Shown here piece after piece: positions 1-5,309 of a DNA stretch of 5,309 nt. The translations under genes were made by a program, and so were the position numbers. How positions within the stretch are numbered: position 1 is the stretch's first letter; each line of letters starts with the position of its first letter. A model generated the notes under the pieces. That model searched no databases. It had not been told where the DNA came from and was given only the letters and a program-made list of their open reading frames with translations. The stretch is from Planctomycetes bacterium UBA4800 (GTDB taxonomy: Bacteria; Planctomycetota; UBA8108; UBA8890; UBA8898). Location of the stretch: contig DHGK01000352.1 in assembly GCA_002402755.1 (NCBI GenBank), positions 3,905 to 9,213 of the forward strand, in the 5' to 3' direction.

Positions 1-367
1 AGGCGCTCGGCCGCCCGTCCTTGTCCCAGACCCTGACCTTCCAGTGGCAGCGCAGGCGCGAGGAGAGCGCCGCGCCCGCGTACTCGACGTGCACCGAGCG
101 GTCGGACTGGACCTTCCCCGAGTCCCAGAGATCGCCGCGGTCCTTCGCCAGGGTCTCGAGCGAACGCGCGGCGAGCACCTGATACGCTGTCTGGCGCTCC
201 CCGCGCGCAGCGGAGACGAGCCGCCAGCTCAGGCGCGGCGGTACGGCGTCGATGCCGATGGGATCGACGAGATACTCGCACGTCAGGGCCTCGACGGTCG
301 CGGCGGCGCCGCCGCGAGCGGCCGCAACGAGAACGAAACCGCACAGACACGTTCGCAACGAGCGCAT
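1..367 (-). CDS. GH78 alpha-L-rhamnosidase, N-terminal part (runs off left edge)
   Basis: Partial gene, 122 codons visible. The protein is expected to remove terminal alpha-L-rhamnose from plant or microbial glycans outside the cytoplasm. Residues 1-23 look like a Sec signal peptide: MRSLR, then a hydrophobic core (CGFVLVAAA), then an Ala-rich cleavage region ending AAA before TVEA. The mature part matches the conserved N-terminal beta-sandwich of bacterial GH78 enzymes: LTCEYLVDPIGID (28-40), PRLSWRL (44-50), RQTAYQVLAA (58-67), LWDSGKV (80-86), and CHWKVRVWDKDG (107-118). These are typical hallmarks of that family. The start at 367 is supported by AAGGAG on the minus strand (380-375), 7 nt upstream. 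The catalytic (alpha/alpha)6 barrel lies outside the window, so activity cannot be judged. It sits 74 nt downstream of the aldo/keto reductase on the same strand, with no terminator-like hairpin plus T-run between them, so the two are probably co-transcribed. Confidence 0.85.
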   Translation of the reverse strand, partial: MRSLRTCLCGFVLVAAARGGAAATVEALTCEYLVDPIGIDAVPPRLSWRLVSAARGERQTAYQVLAARSLETLAKDRGDLWDSGKVQSDRSVHVEYAGAALSSRLRCHWKVRVWDKDGRPSA

Positions 368-374
368 GGCATTG

Positions 375-380
375 CTCCTT
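375..380 (-). promoter_or_regulatory. Ribosome binding site of the GH78 gene
   Basis: AAGGAG on the minus strand ends 7 nt before the ATG at 367. It decides the start against the out-of-frame ATG at 372-370, which lies too close. Confidence 0.75.
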
Positions 381-441
381 GTGCAGGTGTGCGGTGCATC
401 GTAACTCCGGGCGGCGGCGGCAGGCAAGGCGGGCGGCGGCC

Positions 442-1602
442 TCAAAGAAGCCGCGCCAGCGCTCGCCACGACGCGCCGCGTTCCCTGCATTCGAGCGGAT
501 GGCCAAGCTCCGCCACGATGTCATCGACGTACGCGATGCGACGCATGCCGACGAGCGTGCAGGCGATGCCCGAGGTCGAACGCAGCGCGCGCAGCGCAAG
601 CCTGCTCAGGGGCGCATCGCCGGCCCAATCAGGGTCTGCGGCGGCAAGCGCGGCCTTGATCTCTCCCGCCCGGCGCGCGGCGAGCCCGACGCCGTCGGCC
701 AGCCGCACGAGCCGATTGCCCGCGAACGCGTTCAGCGGGCGGTTGATCAGAACGCCGAGGTTCTTCCGCCGCGCGAATTCGAGCGCCGTCGTTCCCGAGG
801 GCTGATTCGCGATCGTCGCCGCTCCCGTCTCGAGGAGATTCATGGGGAACTGGACCACGGCGAAGTGGTGCTCCGGCGCGATCGACTCGGCGATGTTCCA
901 GACGCGCTCCAGGCAGGTGAACCTCGCATCCGAGGCCGGCGCGGGAAACGTGTTCGAGCTGATGCCGTACCAGCGGATGCGCCCCCGTGCAACCTCGGTT
1001 TCGAGATGGCGGAACGCGTTCTCGATCCGGCGGTGGTATTCGGCGTGCGCCTCGCGGGGAGGATGATCGTGCGCCGCCGCCCACGCCAGGTAGTACTCCG
1101 GGTTGTGCAGCAGATAGACGTCGAGAGTCTCGAGGCGCAGGCGGGCGAGGCTGCGCGTCAACTGGTCGTCGAGGAACTCGGGGTGGATGCAGTGTTCGAG
1201 CCCCTCGTCGTACTCCACAAGCTCGGGAAACGGCTGTCCGCGACGTTTTCGTGTCCGGCTCAGGTCGAAATTGCGCCCTTGCAGATAGCCCGCTTTGGAA
1301 ACCACGACCAGGGCATCCCGGCGCAGCGTTCCCGCCTCGACGAGGCGTGGGGTCGCCTGCCCGATGAGCTCCTCCGACTCTCCATCGGCGTAGTTGGCGC
1401 TCGTGTCGATGAGGTTGATGCCGGACGCGAGCGCGTGCGCCAGAGCTTCCGCGTGAGCGGGCACTCTCACGGAGACCCGATAGCAGCCGAATCCCGCCTG
1501 GCCGACGCGGAGGCCCGTGCGGCCGAGCGCCGCCGCGGCGATCGCGCGATGCCGGCCCAGCCGCTCGCGCGTCGCGTCAGGATCGGCGTATCCGCGCATC
1601 AT
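442..1602 (-). CDS. Aldo/keto reductase, long form (386 aa)
   Basis: NAD(P)H-dependent oxidoreductase of the AKR superfamily, probably cytosolic because no signal peptide is visible; the substrate is unknown. Counting from the ATG at 1602, the TIM-barrel entry is ALGRTGLRVGQAGFGCYRV (25-43). The catalytic tetrad is complete: Asp66 and Tyr71 in LIDTSANYADG, Lys103 in VVVSKAGY, and His166 in YLLHNPEYY. GISSNT (213-218) and VGMRR..YVDD (351-361, cofactor-phosphate region) are also typical. The frame stays open upstream to an ATG at 1755, but the extra 51 residues are Arg-rich and unlike any reductase. MRGYADPDAT is, as I recall the family, a usual N-terminus for this long form. The start is therefore 1602, or 1599 since two ATGs are adjacent. 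No Shine-Dalgarno lies directly before it; the ATG overlaps the stop of an upstream ORF, suggesting coupled translation. The gene probably leads an operon with GH78, so a role in metabolising a released sugar is plausible but is inference. Confidence 0.85.
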   Translation of the reverse strand: MMRGYADPDATRERLGRHRAIAAAALGRTGLRVGQAGFGCYRVSVRVPAHAEALAHALASGINLIDTSANYADGESEELIGQATPRLVEAGTLRRDALVVVSKAGYLQGRNFDLSRTRKRRGQPFPELVEYDEGLEHCIHPEFLDDQLTRSLARLRLETLDVYLLHNPEYYLAWAAAHDHPPREAHAEYHRRIENAFRHLETEVARGRIRWYGISSNTFPAPASDARFTCLERVWNIAESIAPEHHFAVVQFPMNLLETGAATIANQPSGTTALEFARRKNLGVLINRPLNAFAGNRLVRLADGVGLAARRAGEIKAALAAADPDWAGDAPLSRLALRALRSTSGIACTLVGMRRIAYVDDIVAELGHPLECRERGASWRALARLL

Positions 1603-1697
1603 GCGACGTGTAACCGCGATGCGGGGGCGGACTCTCTCCTCGCCCGCGCGGGCGCAGCGGCGCCACGGGCACACGCGATGGCGCGCACGTTCGGCAT
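1599..1697 (-). CDS. Possible 32-codon leader ORF overlapping the reductase start
   Basis: Short ORF beginning MPNVRAIACARG and ending SRLHVA, rich in Ala and Arg. It has no recognisable domain, signal peptide or run of one amino acid that would suggest attenuation. It is listed because its ATG at 1697 has a good Shine-Dalgarno (AAGGA on the minus strand, 1710-1706, 8-nt spacer), whereas the reductase start at 1602 has none. Its TGA (1601-1599) overlaps the reductase ATG as ATGA, the classic arrangement for termination-reinitiation. It could be a leader that drives reductase translation, or the true 5' end of the reductase with a frameshift in the assembly or genome. A product function cannot be stated. 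Confidence 0.35.
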   Translation of the reverse strand: MPNVRAIACARGAAAPARARRESAPASRLHVA

Positions 1698-1705
1698 GAT
1701 TCGTT

Positions 1706-1710
1706 TCCTT
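1706..1710 (-). promoter_or_regulatory. Ribosome binding site of the leader ORF
   Basis: AAGGA on the minus strand, 8 nt before the ATG at 1697. It is the only convincing Shine-Dalgarno near the 5' end of the reductase transcript, so it either serves the leader ORF or marks the real translation entry for the reductase. Confidence 0.45.
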
Positions 1711-1774
1711 GCATGCATTGGCCGCGCGTGACCGTTCAGCGTGCATCTCGAACACGCTGGTCTTTCTGATTCGC

Positions 1775-1895
1775 CAGAGAGAAACCAGAGGCCACAGAGG
1801 CCGGAATATGAGACGGTGCGTGGCTCGGTGTCCATTGCGGTGCTCTCTCCGTATTCGTCTCCGTGCCCTCTGCGGCTCTGTGGTTTTTCCTCTCT
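1775..1895. repeat. Imperfect palindromic CACAGAGG-type repeat element
   Basis: The left arm (1776-1800) reads AGAGAGAAACCAGAGGCCAC and then AGAGG. The reverse complement of the right arm (1866-1895) reads AGAGAGGAAAAACCACAGAG and then CCGCAGAGGG. With small gaps, most positions match. A further inner pair, GAGACG (1810-1815) and CGTCTC (1856-1861), extends the symmetry, leaving a centre of about 40 nt. The ACCACAGAGG/CCTCTGTGGTTT motif is, in my experience, a recurring dispersed intergenic repeat in many environmental bacterial genomes. The element is less GC-rich than its flanks and has no internal gene. It may be a miniature inverted-repeat or REP-like element; no target-site duplication was found. 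Confidence 0.5.
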
Positions 1896-2040
1896 TTGTC
1901 TTCCTTCTCTGACGTGACGCCTGTGCATTCAGACGGAACCGGAGAGAACCCCGTGAACGGTTGCGACCACGCCACTGTGACCGAACGATGCGCGGAAATC
2001 AAGCCGGCAGCTACGAACGGCGGCGCAACGGCACGCGTCC

Positions 2041-2069
2041 TTGACCGCCCGGCGCGGCGGTGGCAACAT
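2041..2069 (+). promoter_or_regulatory. Candidate sigma-70-type promoter for GH5/GH172
   Basis: TTGACC (2041-2046) matches the -35 consensus at five of six positions. Exactly 17 nt later comes CAACAT (2064-2069), which matches the -10 consensus at only three of six. Transcription would begin near 2076, giving a short leader that still includes the ribosome binding site at 2091. It is the best pair seen on this strand, but the -10 is weak. Confidence 0.28.
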
Positions 2070-2090
2070 CGTTGGCACGACTAGTTGCAG

Positions 2091-2097
2091 AGAGGAG
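2091..2097 (+). promoter_or_regulatory. Ribosome binding site of the GH5 gene
   Basis: AGAGGAG, 7 nt before the ATG at 2105. It decides this start against the in-frame ATG at 2060, which would put 15 non-signal residues ahead of the signal peptide. Confidence 0.75.
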
Positions 2098-2104
2098 CAC
2101 GGTC

Positions 2105-3154
2105 ATGCAGGTGTGCAGGAGATGGTGCAGCGTGCAGGGGCGCGCGGCGCTTGTCGTGTCGCTCGTGTGCGGCGCGTGGCCGGCGGCGCGGGCCGCCGAG
2201 ACCCCCGCGGCGGCCGCGGACGCGTTCGCGCAGAACGCGCGCCTCGGGCGCGGCGTCAACATCATCGGCTACGACCCGATCTGGAAGGACCGCGCGCGCG
2301 GGCGCTTCCAGGCCGAGCACTTCGCGCTGATCGCGGGCGCCGGGTTCAATCACGTGCGCATCAACCTCCACCCCTACCGCGACGCGCGGCTCGACGCGCA
2401 GCACACGCTGAGCGACGCGTACCTCGCGACGCTCGACTGGGCTCTGGACCAGGCGCTCGCCGCGAAGCTCATGGTGATCCTCGACTTCCACGAGTTCACG
2501 GCCATGGCGCGCGACCCGCGCGGCAAGAAGGAGCGCTACCTCGCCATCTGGGCGCAGATCGCCGAGCGCTGCAGGACGCGGCCGCCCGAGGTGCTCTTCG
2601 AACTCCTCAACGAGCCGAACGGCGAGCTCACGCCGGAGCTCTGGAACGAGTTCCTGCGCGAGGCCCTGGCGCTCGTCAGGCGGACGAACCCGAACCGCAC
2701 CGTGATCATCGGCCCCGGGCAGTGGAACGGCATCGGGCAACTGGGGAAGCTCGCTCTGCCCGCGGACGACCGGAACATCATCGTGACGGTGCACTACTAC
2801 AGCCCCATGGAGTTCACGCACCAGGGCGCGCCGTGGACCGGGCAGAAGGACAAGCTCGGCGTGCCCTGGGACGGGACGCCCGAGCAGCTCGACGCGATCG
2901 CGCGCGACTTCGACAAGGCCGCGGCGTGGGCCGCCAAGGAGAAGCGCCCGATCTACCTCGGGGAATTCGGCGCGTACGACAAGGCCGAGATGGCCGCGCG
3001 GGTGCGCTACATCGGCGCCGTGGCGCGCGCGGCGGAGAAGCGCGGCTGGAGCTGGGGCTACTGGCAGTTCGACAGCGACTTCATCCTGTACGACATTCCC
3101 GGGAAGCGCTGGATCGAGCCGATCAGGGACGCGCTCGTCCCGCCGCGGCAGTGA
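2105..3154 (+). CDS. Secreted GH5 endo-glycanase, GH5_25-like (endoglucanase/mannanase type)
   Basis: Retaining glycoside hydrolase, 349 aa, predicted to cut beta-1,4-linked glucan or mannan backbones outside the cytoplasm. Residues 1-30 form a signal peptide (basic start, core AALVVSLVCGAW, cleavage after PAARA). The rest is a single (beta/alpha)8 barrel. GH5 landmarks are Arg85 (HVRINLH), His129 (LDFHEF), Asn169-Glu170 (FELLNEPNG, acid/base), His230-Tyr231 (VTVHYYSP), Glu287 (IYLGEFGAYD, nucleophile) and Trp316/Trp320 (WSWGYWQF). NEPNGELTPELWNEF, VHYYSPMEFTHQGAPW and RPIYLGEFGAYDKAE closely resemble Thermotoga maritima Cel5A (GH5_25), and the two catalytic Glu are 117 residues apart, as I recall for that enzyme. 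Differences are that the loop after strand 1 reads NIIGYDPIW rather than NIGNALEAP, and the usual His pair is Phe128-His129. No carbohydrate-binding module is present. The GH172 gene follows after 108 nt on the same strand, probably the same operon. Exact substrate is inference. Confidence 0.9.
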   Translation: MQVCRRWCSVQGRAALVVSLVCGAWPAARAAETPAAAADAFAQNARLGRGVNIIGYDPIWKDRARGRFQAEHFALIAGAGFNHVRINLHPYRDARLDAQHTLSDAYLATLDWALDQALAAKLMVILDFHEFTAMARDPRGKKERYLAIWAQIAERCRTRPPEVLFELLNEPNGELTPELWNEFLREALALVRRTNPNRTVIIGPGQWNGIGQLGKLALPADDRNIIVTVHYYSPMEFTHQGAPWTGQKDKLGVPWDGTPEQLDAIARDFDKAAAWAAKEKRPIYLGEFGAYDKAEMAARVRYIGAVARAAEKRGWSWGYWQFDSDFILYDIPGKRWIEPIRDALVPPRQ

Positions 3155-3176
3155 CGGCGCCTGACCGGCCGGCGGG

Positions 3177-3222
3177 CGACTTTCGCAGAGAGCCCGGCGA
3201 TCGGGTGCTTCGCGGGGAGTCG
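3177..3222 (+). other. Intercistronic stem-loop between GH5 and GH172
   Basis: A 46-nt imperfect hairpin. CGACT (3177-3181) pairs with AGTCG (3218-3222), followed by two T-G wobbles, CGC (3184-3186) with GCG (3212-3214), GAG (3188-3190) with CTT (3208-3210), and GCCCG (3192-3196) with CGGGT (3202-3206), around a GCGAT loop. There is one bulged G and two mismatches. No T-run follows, so it is not an ordinary intrinsic terminator. It could stabilise or process the GH5 mRNA, or be chance in GC-rich DNA. Confidence 0.35.
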
Positions 3223-3225
3223 ACT

Positions 3226-3236
3226 CGTGGTAAAGT
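3226..3236 (+). promoter_or_regulatory. Candidate extended -10 promoter upstream of GH172
   Basis: TGGTAAAGT (3228-3236) has the extended -10 TGn followed by TAAAGT, four of six to consensus, in an otherwise GC-rich stretch. No good -35 lies 16-18 nt upstream. Transcription would start near 3243, about 20 nt before the GH172 ATG, and could give GH172 its own promoter in addition to read-through from GH5. Confidence 0.25.
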
Positions 3237-3252
3237 ACGATGAGCCAGCAAT

Positions 3253-3257
3253 GGAGG
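3253..3257 (+). promoter_or_regulatory. Ribosome binding site of the GH172 gene
   Basis: GGAGG, 5 nt before the ATG at 3263. It overlaps the in-frame ATG at 3251 and so excludes it. A start at 3227 would add 12 charged residues before the signal peptide. Confidence 0.75.
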
Positions 3258-3262
3258 ATCCC

Positions 3263-5260
3263 ATGTCACGCACCCTGTCCATCGCAGCGTTACTGCTCGC
3301 CCTCGCCGCCGCCGCGCCTTGCTCGGCCGGCGACCAACCCTGGGTCATCGGTCTGGAGGAACTGCACCGCCTCGACTTGCTGCCGGCGTATCACCGGTCG
3401 GTGAAGATCGGCGCGGTGACGAGCTACGACCGCACCGGCGGGAACGACGACGGCTTCTCGGGCAAGTACTCCTTCGTGGGCAAGGAGGAGGACGGCTCGC
3501 TGATCCTCGCCGACCTGAAAGGGCCGGGCTGCATCTACCGCATCCACACGCCGACGCCGACGGACGAGACGCTCGAGTTCTACTTCGACGGCGAGCCGGC
3601 GCCCCGGCTCAGCCTGCCGTACCGGAGCCTCTTCACAGGCGAGCGGCCGCCGTTCGTCCGGCCCATCGTCGGAAGCGGCGGCGGCGGGTACTACTCCTAC
3701 GTTCCCCTGCCCTACCGGAAGTCGTGCAAGGTCGTCCTCCGGGCGAAGCACACCCAGTTCTACGACCTCAACTACGCCGCGTATCCGGAGGACGCGCCGG
3801 TCGAGACTTTCGACCCGGACGCCGCCGCGAAGGATGCCCGCAACCTCGAGGCCGCGGCCGCCGTGCTTCGGGGCGGCCGGGAGGCGGACCTGGCCGCGTA
3901 CAACGTTCCGGCAGGAAGCAAGATCGAGCGTCACGCCTTCGACGTTCGGCTCGAGCCCGGGAAGTCCGCGACGCTCTGGGAGACGAGCCGTCCCGGCCGC
4001 GTGGCCGGCATCCGCCTCGGCCCCGCGCGAGCCCTCGAGGGCAAGGAGCGCGACATCCTGCTCCGCATCTCGTGGGACGGCGAGAGCGCACCGGCCGTCT
4101 TCTGCCCGGCGGGCGATTTCTTCGGCTACGCCTGGGGCAAGCCCGCCGCTGGAGGCTGTCTCGTCGGAACCCACGAAGACGTCAACTACTGCAACCTGCC
4201 CATGCCCTTCGACCGCGCGGCGAAGATCGAGCTCGTGTCCCTCCGGGAAAGCGGCCCGGCGGCGGCGGTGCGCGGCGAGGTGATCGCCGCCGATGCGCCG
4301 CGCCGTCCCTGGGAAGGGGAGTTCTACGCCGTGTGGCGCCGGGAGAATCCGACGACGATCGGGAAGCCGTTCACGTTCATCGATACAAAGGGACGCGGCA
4401 AGATCGTCGGGCTCATCCTCCAGGCCCAGGGCATGAAGTCCGGGAACACGTACTTCTTCGAGGGCGATGACCAGACGACGATCGACGGCGAGCTCGCCGT
4501 TCACGGCACGGGCTCGGAAGACTTCTTCAACGGCGGATGGTACGACGTCCCCGACCGATGGGACGGCCCCATGCTGCGGCCTCTGAGCGGCTGCCTGGCC
4601 TATCAGAAGCACCTGGGGCGGACGGGCGCCTACAGGTTCATGATCGGCGATGCGTACGCGTTCCGGGAGAGCATCCTCCAGACGATCGAGCACTCCCCGG
4701 AGAAGAACTCGTTCGCGACCGACTACTGCGCAGTCACGTTCCTGTACTGCGAGAAACCGCCGGCGATGGCGTCGACGGCGCCCGATGCGGCGGCTCGTCG
4801 GGTCGTCGACCCGTCGAGGATCACGTTCGCCGCATGGTGGAGCCTTCCGATCAAGGCGTTCTGCTTCCGCGATGCGGACCTCGGCAAGCGGGGCGCGACC
4901 ATCGACGGGAAGAATGTCCGCTTCCTCTCGCTCAGGGCGCGGGGGCCCCACGATGACTTCGGGCCGCCGTTCATCTCGATCACCTGCGACCTGCCGGCGG
5001 CGGGGACGTACGAGGTGTCCATCGTGGCGGTCAAGGGCCCCGAGCTCGGCCGCGTCCAGCTCTTCCAGGACGAGTCGCCCGCGGGCGAGCCGGTCGACCT
5101 GTACTCGCCGGACCTCGTCAAGACGGAGCCTCTTCGCATGGGCGCGATCGCGGCCGGGGAGGGCCCGAACCACCTGATGTTCAAGATCGTGGGGAAGCAC
5201 GAGGCCTCCAAGGGGTTCGGCTTCGACCTCGTCGAGATCGTCTGCACGAAGGCGGAGTAA
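3263..5260 (+). CDS. Secreted DUF2961 / GH172 family glycoside hydrolase with extra domains
   Basis: 665 aa. GH172 (formerly DUF2961) enzymes act on furanosides: characterised members include alpha-D-fructofuranosidase/difructose-anhydride enzymes and D-arabinofuranosidases. Residues 1-22 are a signal peptide (MSRTL, then a Leu/Ala core, then PCSA before GDQPW). Family signatures are LADLKGPGCIYRIH (82-95), a second copy-like segment with RISWDGESAPAVF (268-280) and GDFFGYAWG (284-292), YAVWRRENP (355-363), GRGKIVGLIL (377-386), and the catalytic region FFEGDDQTTIDGE (398-410) through GTGSEDFFNGGW (415-426). Glu400 and Glu419 match the two catalytic glutamates of the family; they are 19 apart here, against 21 as I recall for the bifidobacterial enzyme. 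Residues about 515-665 form a separate beta-rich domain with GTYEVSIVAVKGPELGRVQL (581-600), PVDLYSP (610-616) and GKHEASKGFGFDLVEI (644-659), resembling a carbohydrate-binding-like module; this assignment is from pattern only. The protein is longer than the usual 380-450 residues because of the extra N-terminal segment and this tail. The substrate linkage cannot be deduced. Confidence 0.85.
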   Translation: MSRTLSIAALLLALAAAAPCSAGDQPWVIGLEELHRLDLLPAYHRSVKIGAVTSYDRTGGNDDGFSGKYSFVGKEEDGSLILADLKGPGCIYRIHTPTPTDETLEFYFDGEPAPRLSLPYRSLFTGERPPFVRPIVGSGGGGYYSYVPLPYRKSCKVVLRAKHTQFYDLNYAAYPEDAPVETFDPDAAAKDARNLEAAAAVLRGGREADLAAYNVPAGSKIERHAFDVRLEPGKSATLWETSRPGRVAGIRLGPARALEGKERDILLRISWDGESAPAVFCPAGDFFGYAWGKPAAGGCLVGTHEDVNYCNLPMPFDRAAKIELVSLRESGPAAAVRGEVIAADAPRRPWEGEFYAVWRRENPTTIGKPFTFIDTKGRGKIVGLILQAQGMKSGNTYFFEGDDQTTIDGELAVHGTGSEDFFNGGWYDVPDRWDGPMLRPLSGCLAYQKHLGRTGAYRFMIGDAYAFRESILQTIEHSPEKNSFATDYCAVTFLYCEKPPAMASTAPDAAARRVVDPSRITFAAWWSLPIKAFCFRDADLGKRGATIDGKNVRFLSLRARGPHDDFGPPFISITCDLPAAGTYEVSIVAVKGPELGRVQLFQDESPAGEPVDLYSPDLVKTEPLRMGAIAAGEGPNHLMFKIVGKHEASKGFGFDLVEIVCTKAE

Positions 5261-5309
5261 CGGTACCTATTCGGTGAACCCGTACGTCGACACGCGCAAT
5301 GAACGCGTC

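Larger units (their letters stand above)
1698..2104. other. Divergent intergenic region
   Basis: About 400 nt between the leftward reductase/GH78 genes and the rightward GH5/GH172 genes. It holds the ribosome binding site of the leader ORF, an imperfect palindromic repeat (about 1775-1895), a candidate promoter (2041-2069) and the GH5 ribosome binding site. Short open frames across it on both strands have the low-complexity Arg/Glu/Thr-rich translations expected from reading the repeat, and none has a supported start. No tRNA, riboswitch or operator could be recognised. The reductase-side promoter must lie here, but no convincing -35/-10 pair was found on the minus strand. Confidence 0.6.

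Noticed and set aside
405..441. GGC-rich triplet-like run between the reductase stop and the GH78 start.
   Set aside because: It is short and irregular, as expected by chance in DNA of this composition; there is no true tandem repeat and no T-run.
379..1731. 450-codon plus-strand frame opposite the aldo/keto reductase.
   Set aside because: It is antisense to a gene with a complete catalytic tetrad; the translation is Arg-rich and shows no family pattern.
1603..1755. N-terminal extension of the reductase to the ATG at 1755.
   Set aside because: The 51 added residues are Arg/Ala/Cys-rich, are not a signal peptide and lack a Shine-Dalgarno; homologous-looking sequence begins at MRGYADPD.
2072..2089. 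Near-consensus sigma-54 promoter: TTGGCACG, then five bases, then TTGCA.
   Set aside because: The GG and GC elements are 11 bases apart where sigma-54 needs 10, and the predicted start near 2100 would leave the GH5 ribosome binding site (2091-2097) out of the transcript.
3155..3176. CCGGCCGG self-complementary stretch just after the GH5 stop, considered as a terminator.
   Set aside because: The palindrome has no proper loop and no T-run follows it.
2041..3243. 400-codon plus-strand frame overlapping GH5.
   Set aside because: It is dominated by Arg, Ala and Gly, has no signature motifs, and lies in the wrong frame across a GH5 gene whose catalytic residues are all intact.
3290..5200. 636-codon open frame on the minus strand across the GH172 gene.
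   Set aside because: It is antisense to a well-supported gene, its translation is Arg/Val/Asp/Glu-rich with no recognisable motifs, and such frames are expected opposite high-GC coding DNA.

Overview
The window is very GC-rich DNA with strong GC bias at third codon positions, so long antisense and out-of-frame open frames are common and were discounted. Gene starts carry AGGAG-type ribosome binding sites. Three of the four genes encode proteins with Sec-type signal peptides, all carbohydrate-active. The enzyme mix, the long-form aldo/keto reductase, the C-terminal domain of the GH172 protein and an ACCACAGAGG-type palindromic repeat all fit an uncultured environmental Gram-negative bacterium, perhaps of the Planctomycetes/Verrucomicrobia/Lentisphaerae sphere or a similar polysaccharide degrader. 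This taxonomic guess rests on family impressions only.

Layout. Minus strand, left side: an aldo/keto reductase (1602 to 442), then 74 nt later the 5' end of a secreted GH78 alpha-L-rhamnosidase (367 to 1), which runs off the left edge. The reductase is preceded by a 32-codon upstream ORF (1697 to 1599) with its own good ribosome binding site; its stop overlaps the reductase start as ATGA. Bases 1698-2104 form a divergent intergenic region with an imperfect palindromic repeat (about 1775-1895) and a possible promoter for the rightward genes. Plus strand, right side: a secreted GH5 endo-glycanase (2105-3154) resembling subfamily GH5_25, then a 108-nt spacer with a long imperfect stem-loop and a possible extended -10 promoter, then a 665-residue secreted DUF2961/GH172 protein (3263-5260). 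The last 49 bases may hold the start of another gene, which cannot be confirmed.

Together. The locus looks like part of a glycan-degradation cluster: an endo-acting beta-glycanase cuts backbones, GH172 (a family acting on furanosides such as alpha-D-fructofuranosyl and D-arabinofuranosyl linkages) and GH78 remove side sugars, and a cytosolic NAD(P)-dependent reductase may handle a released sugar or aldehyde. No transporter, SusC/D pair or regulator is visible. The most noteworthy items are the GH172 architecture (an apparent duplicated jelly-roll-like segment before the catalytic region, plus a C-terminal beta-rich domain), the leader-ORF coupling ahead of the reductase, and the intercistronic hairpin.
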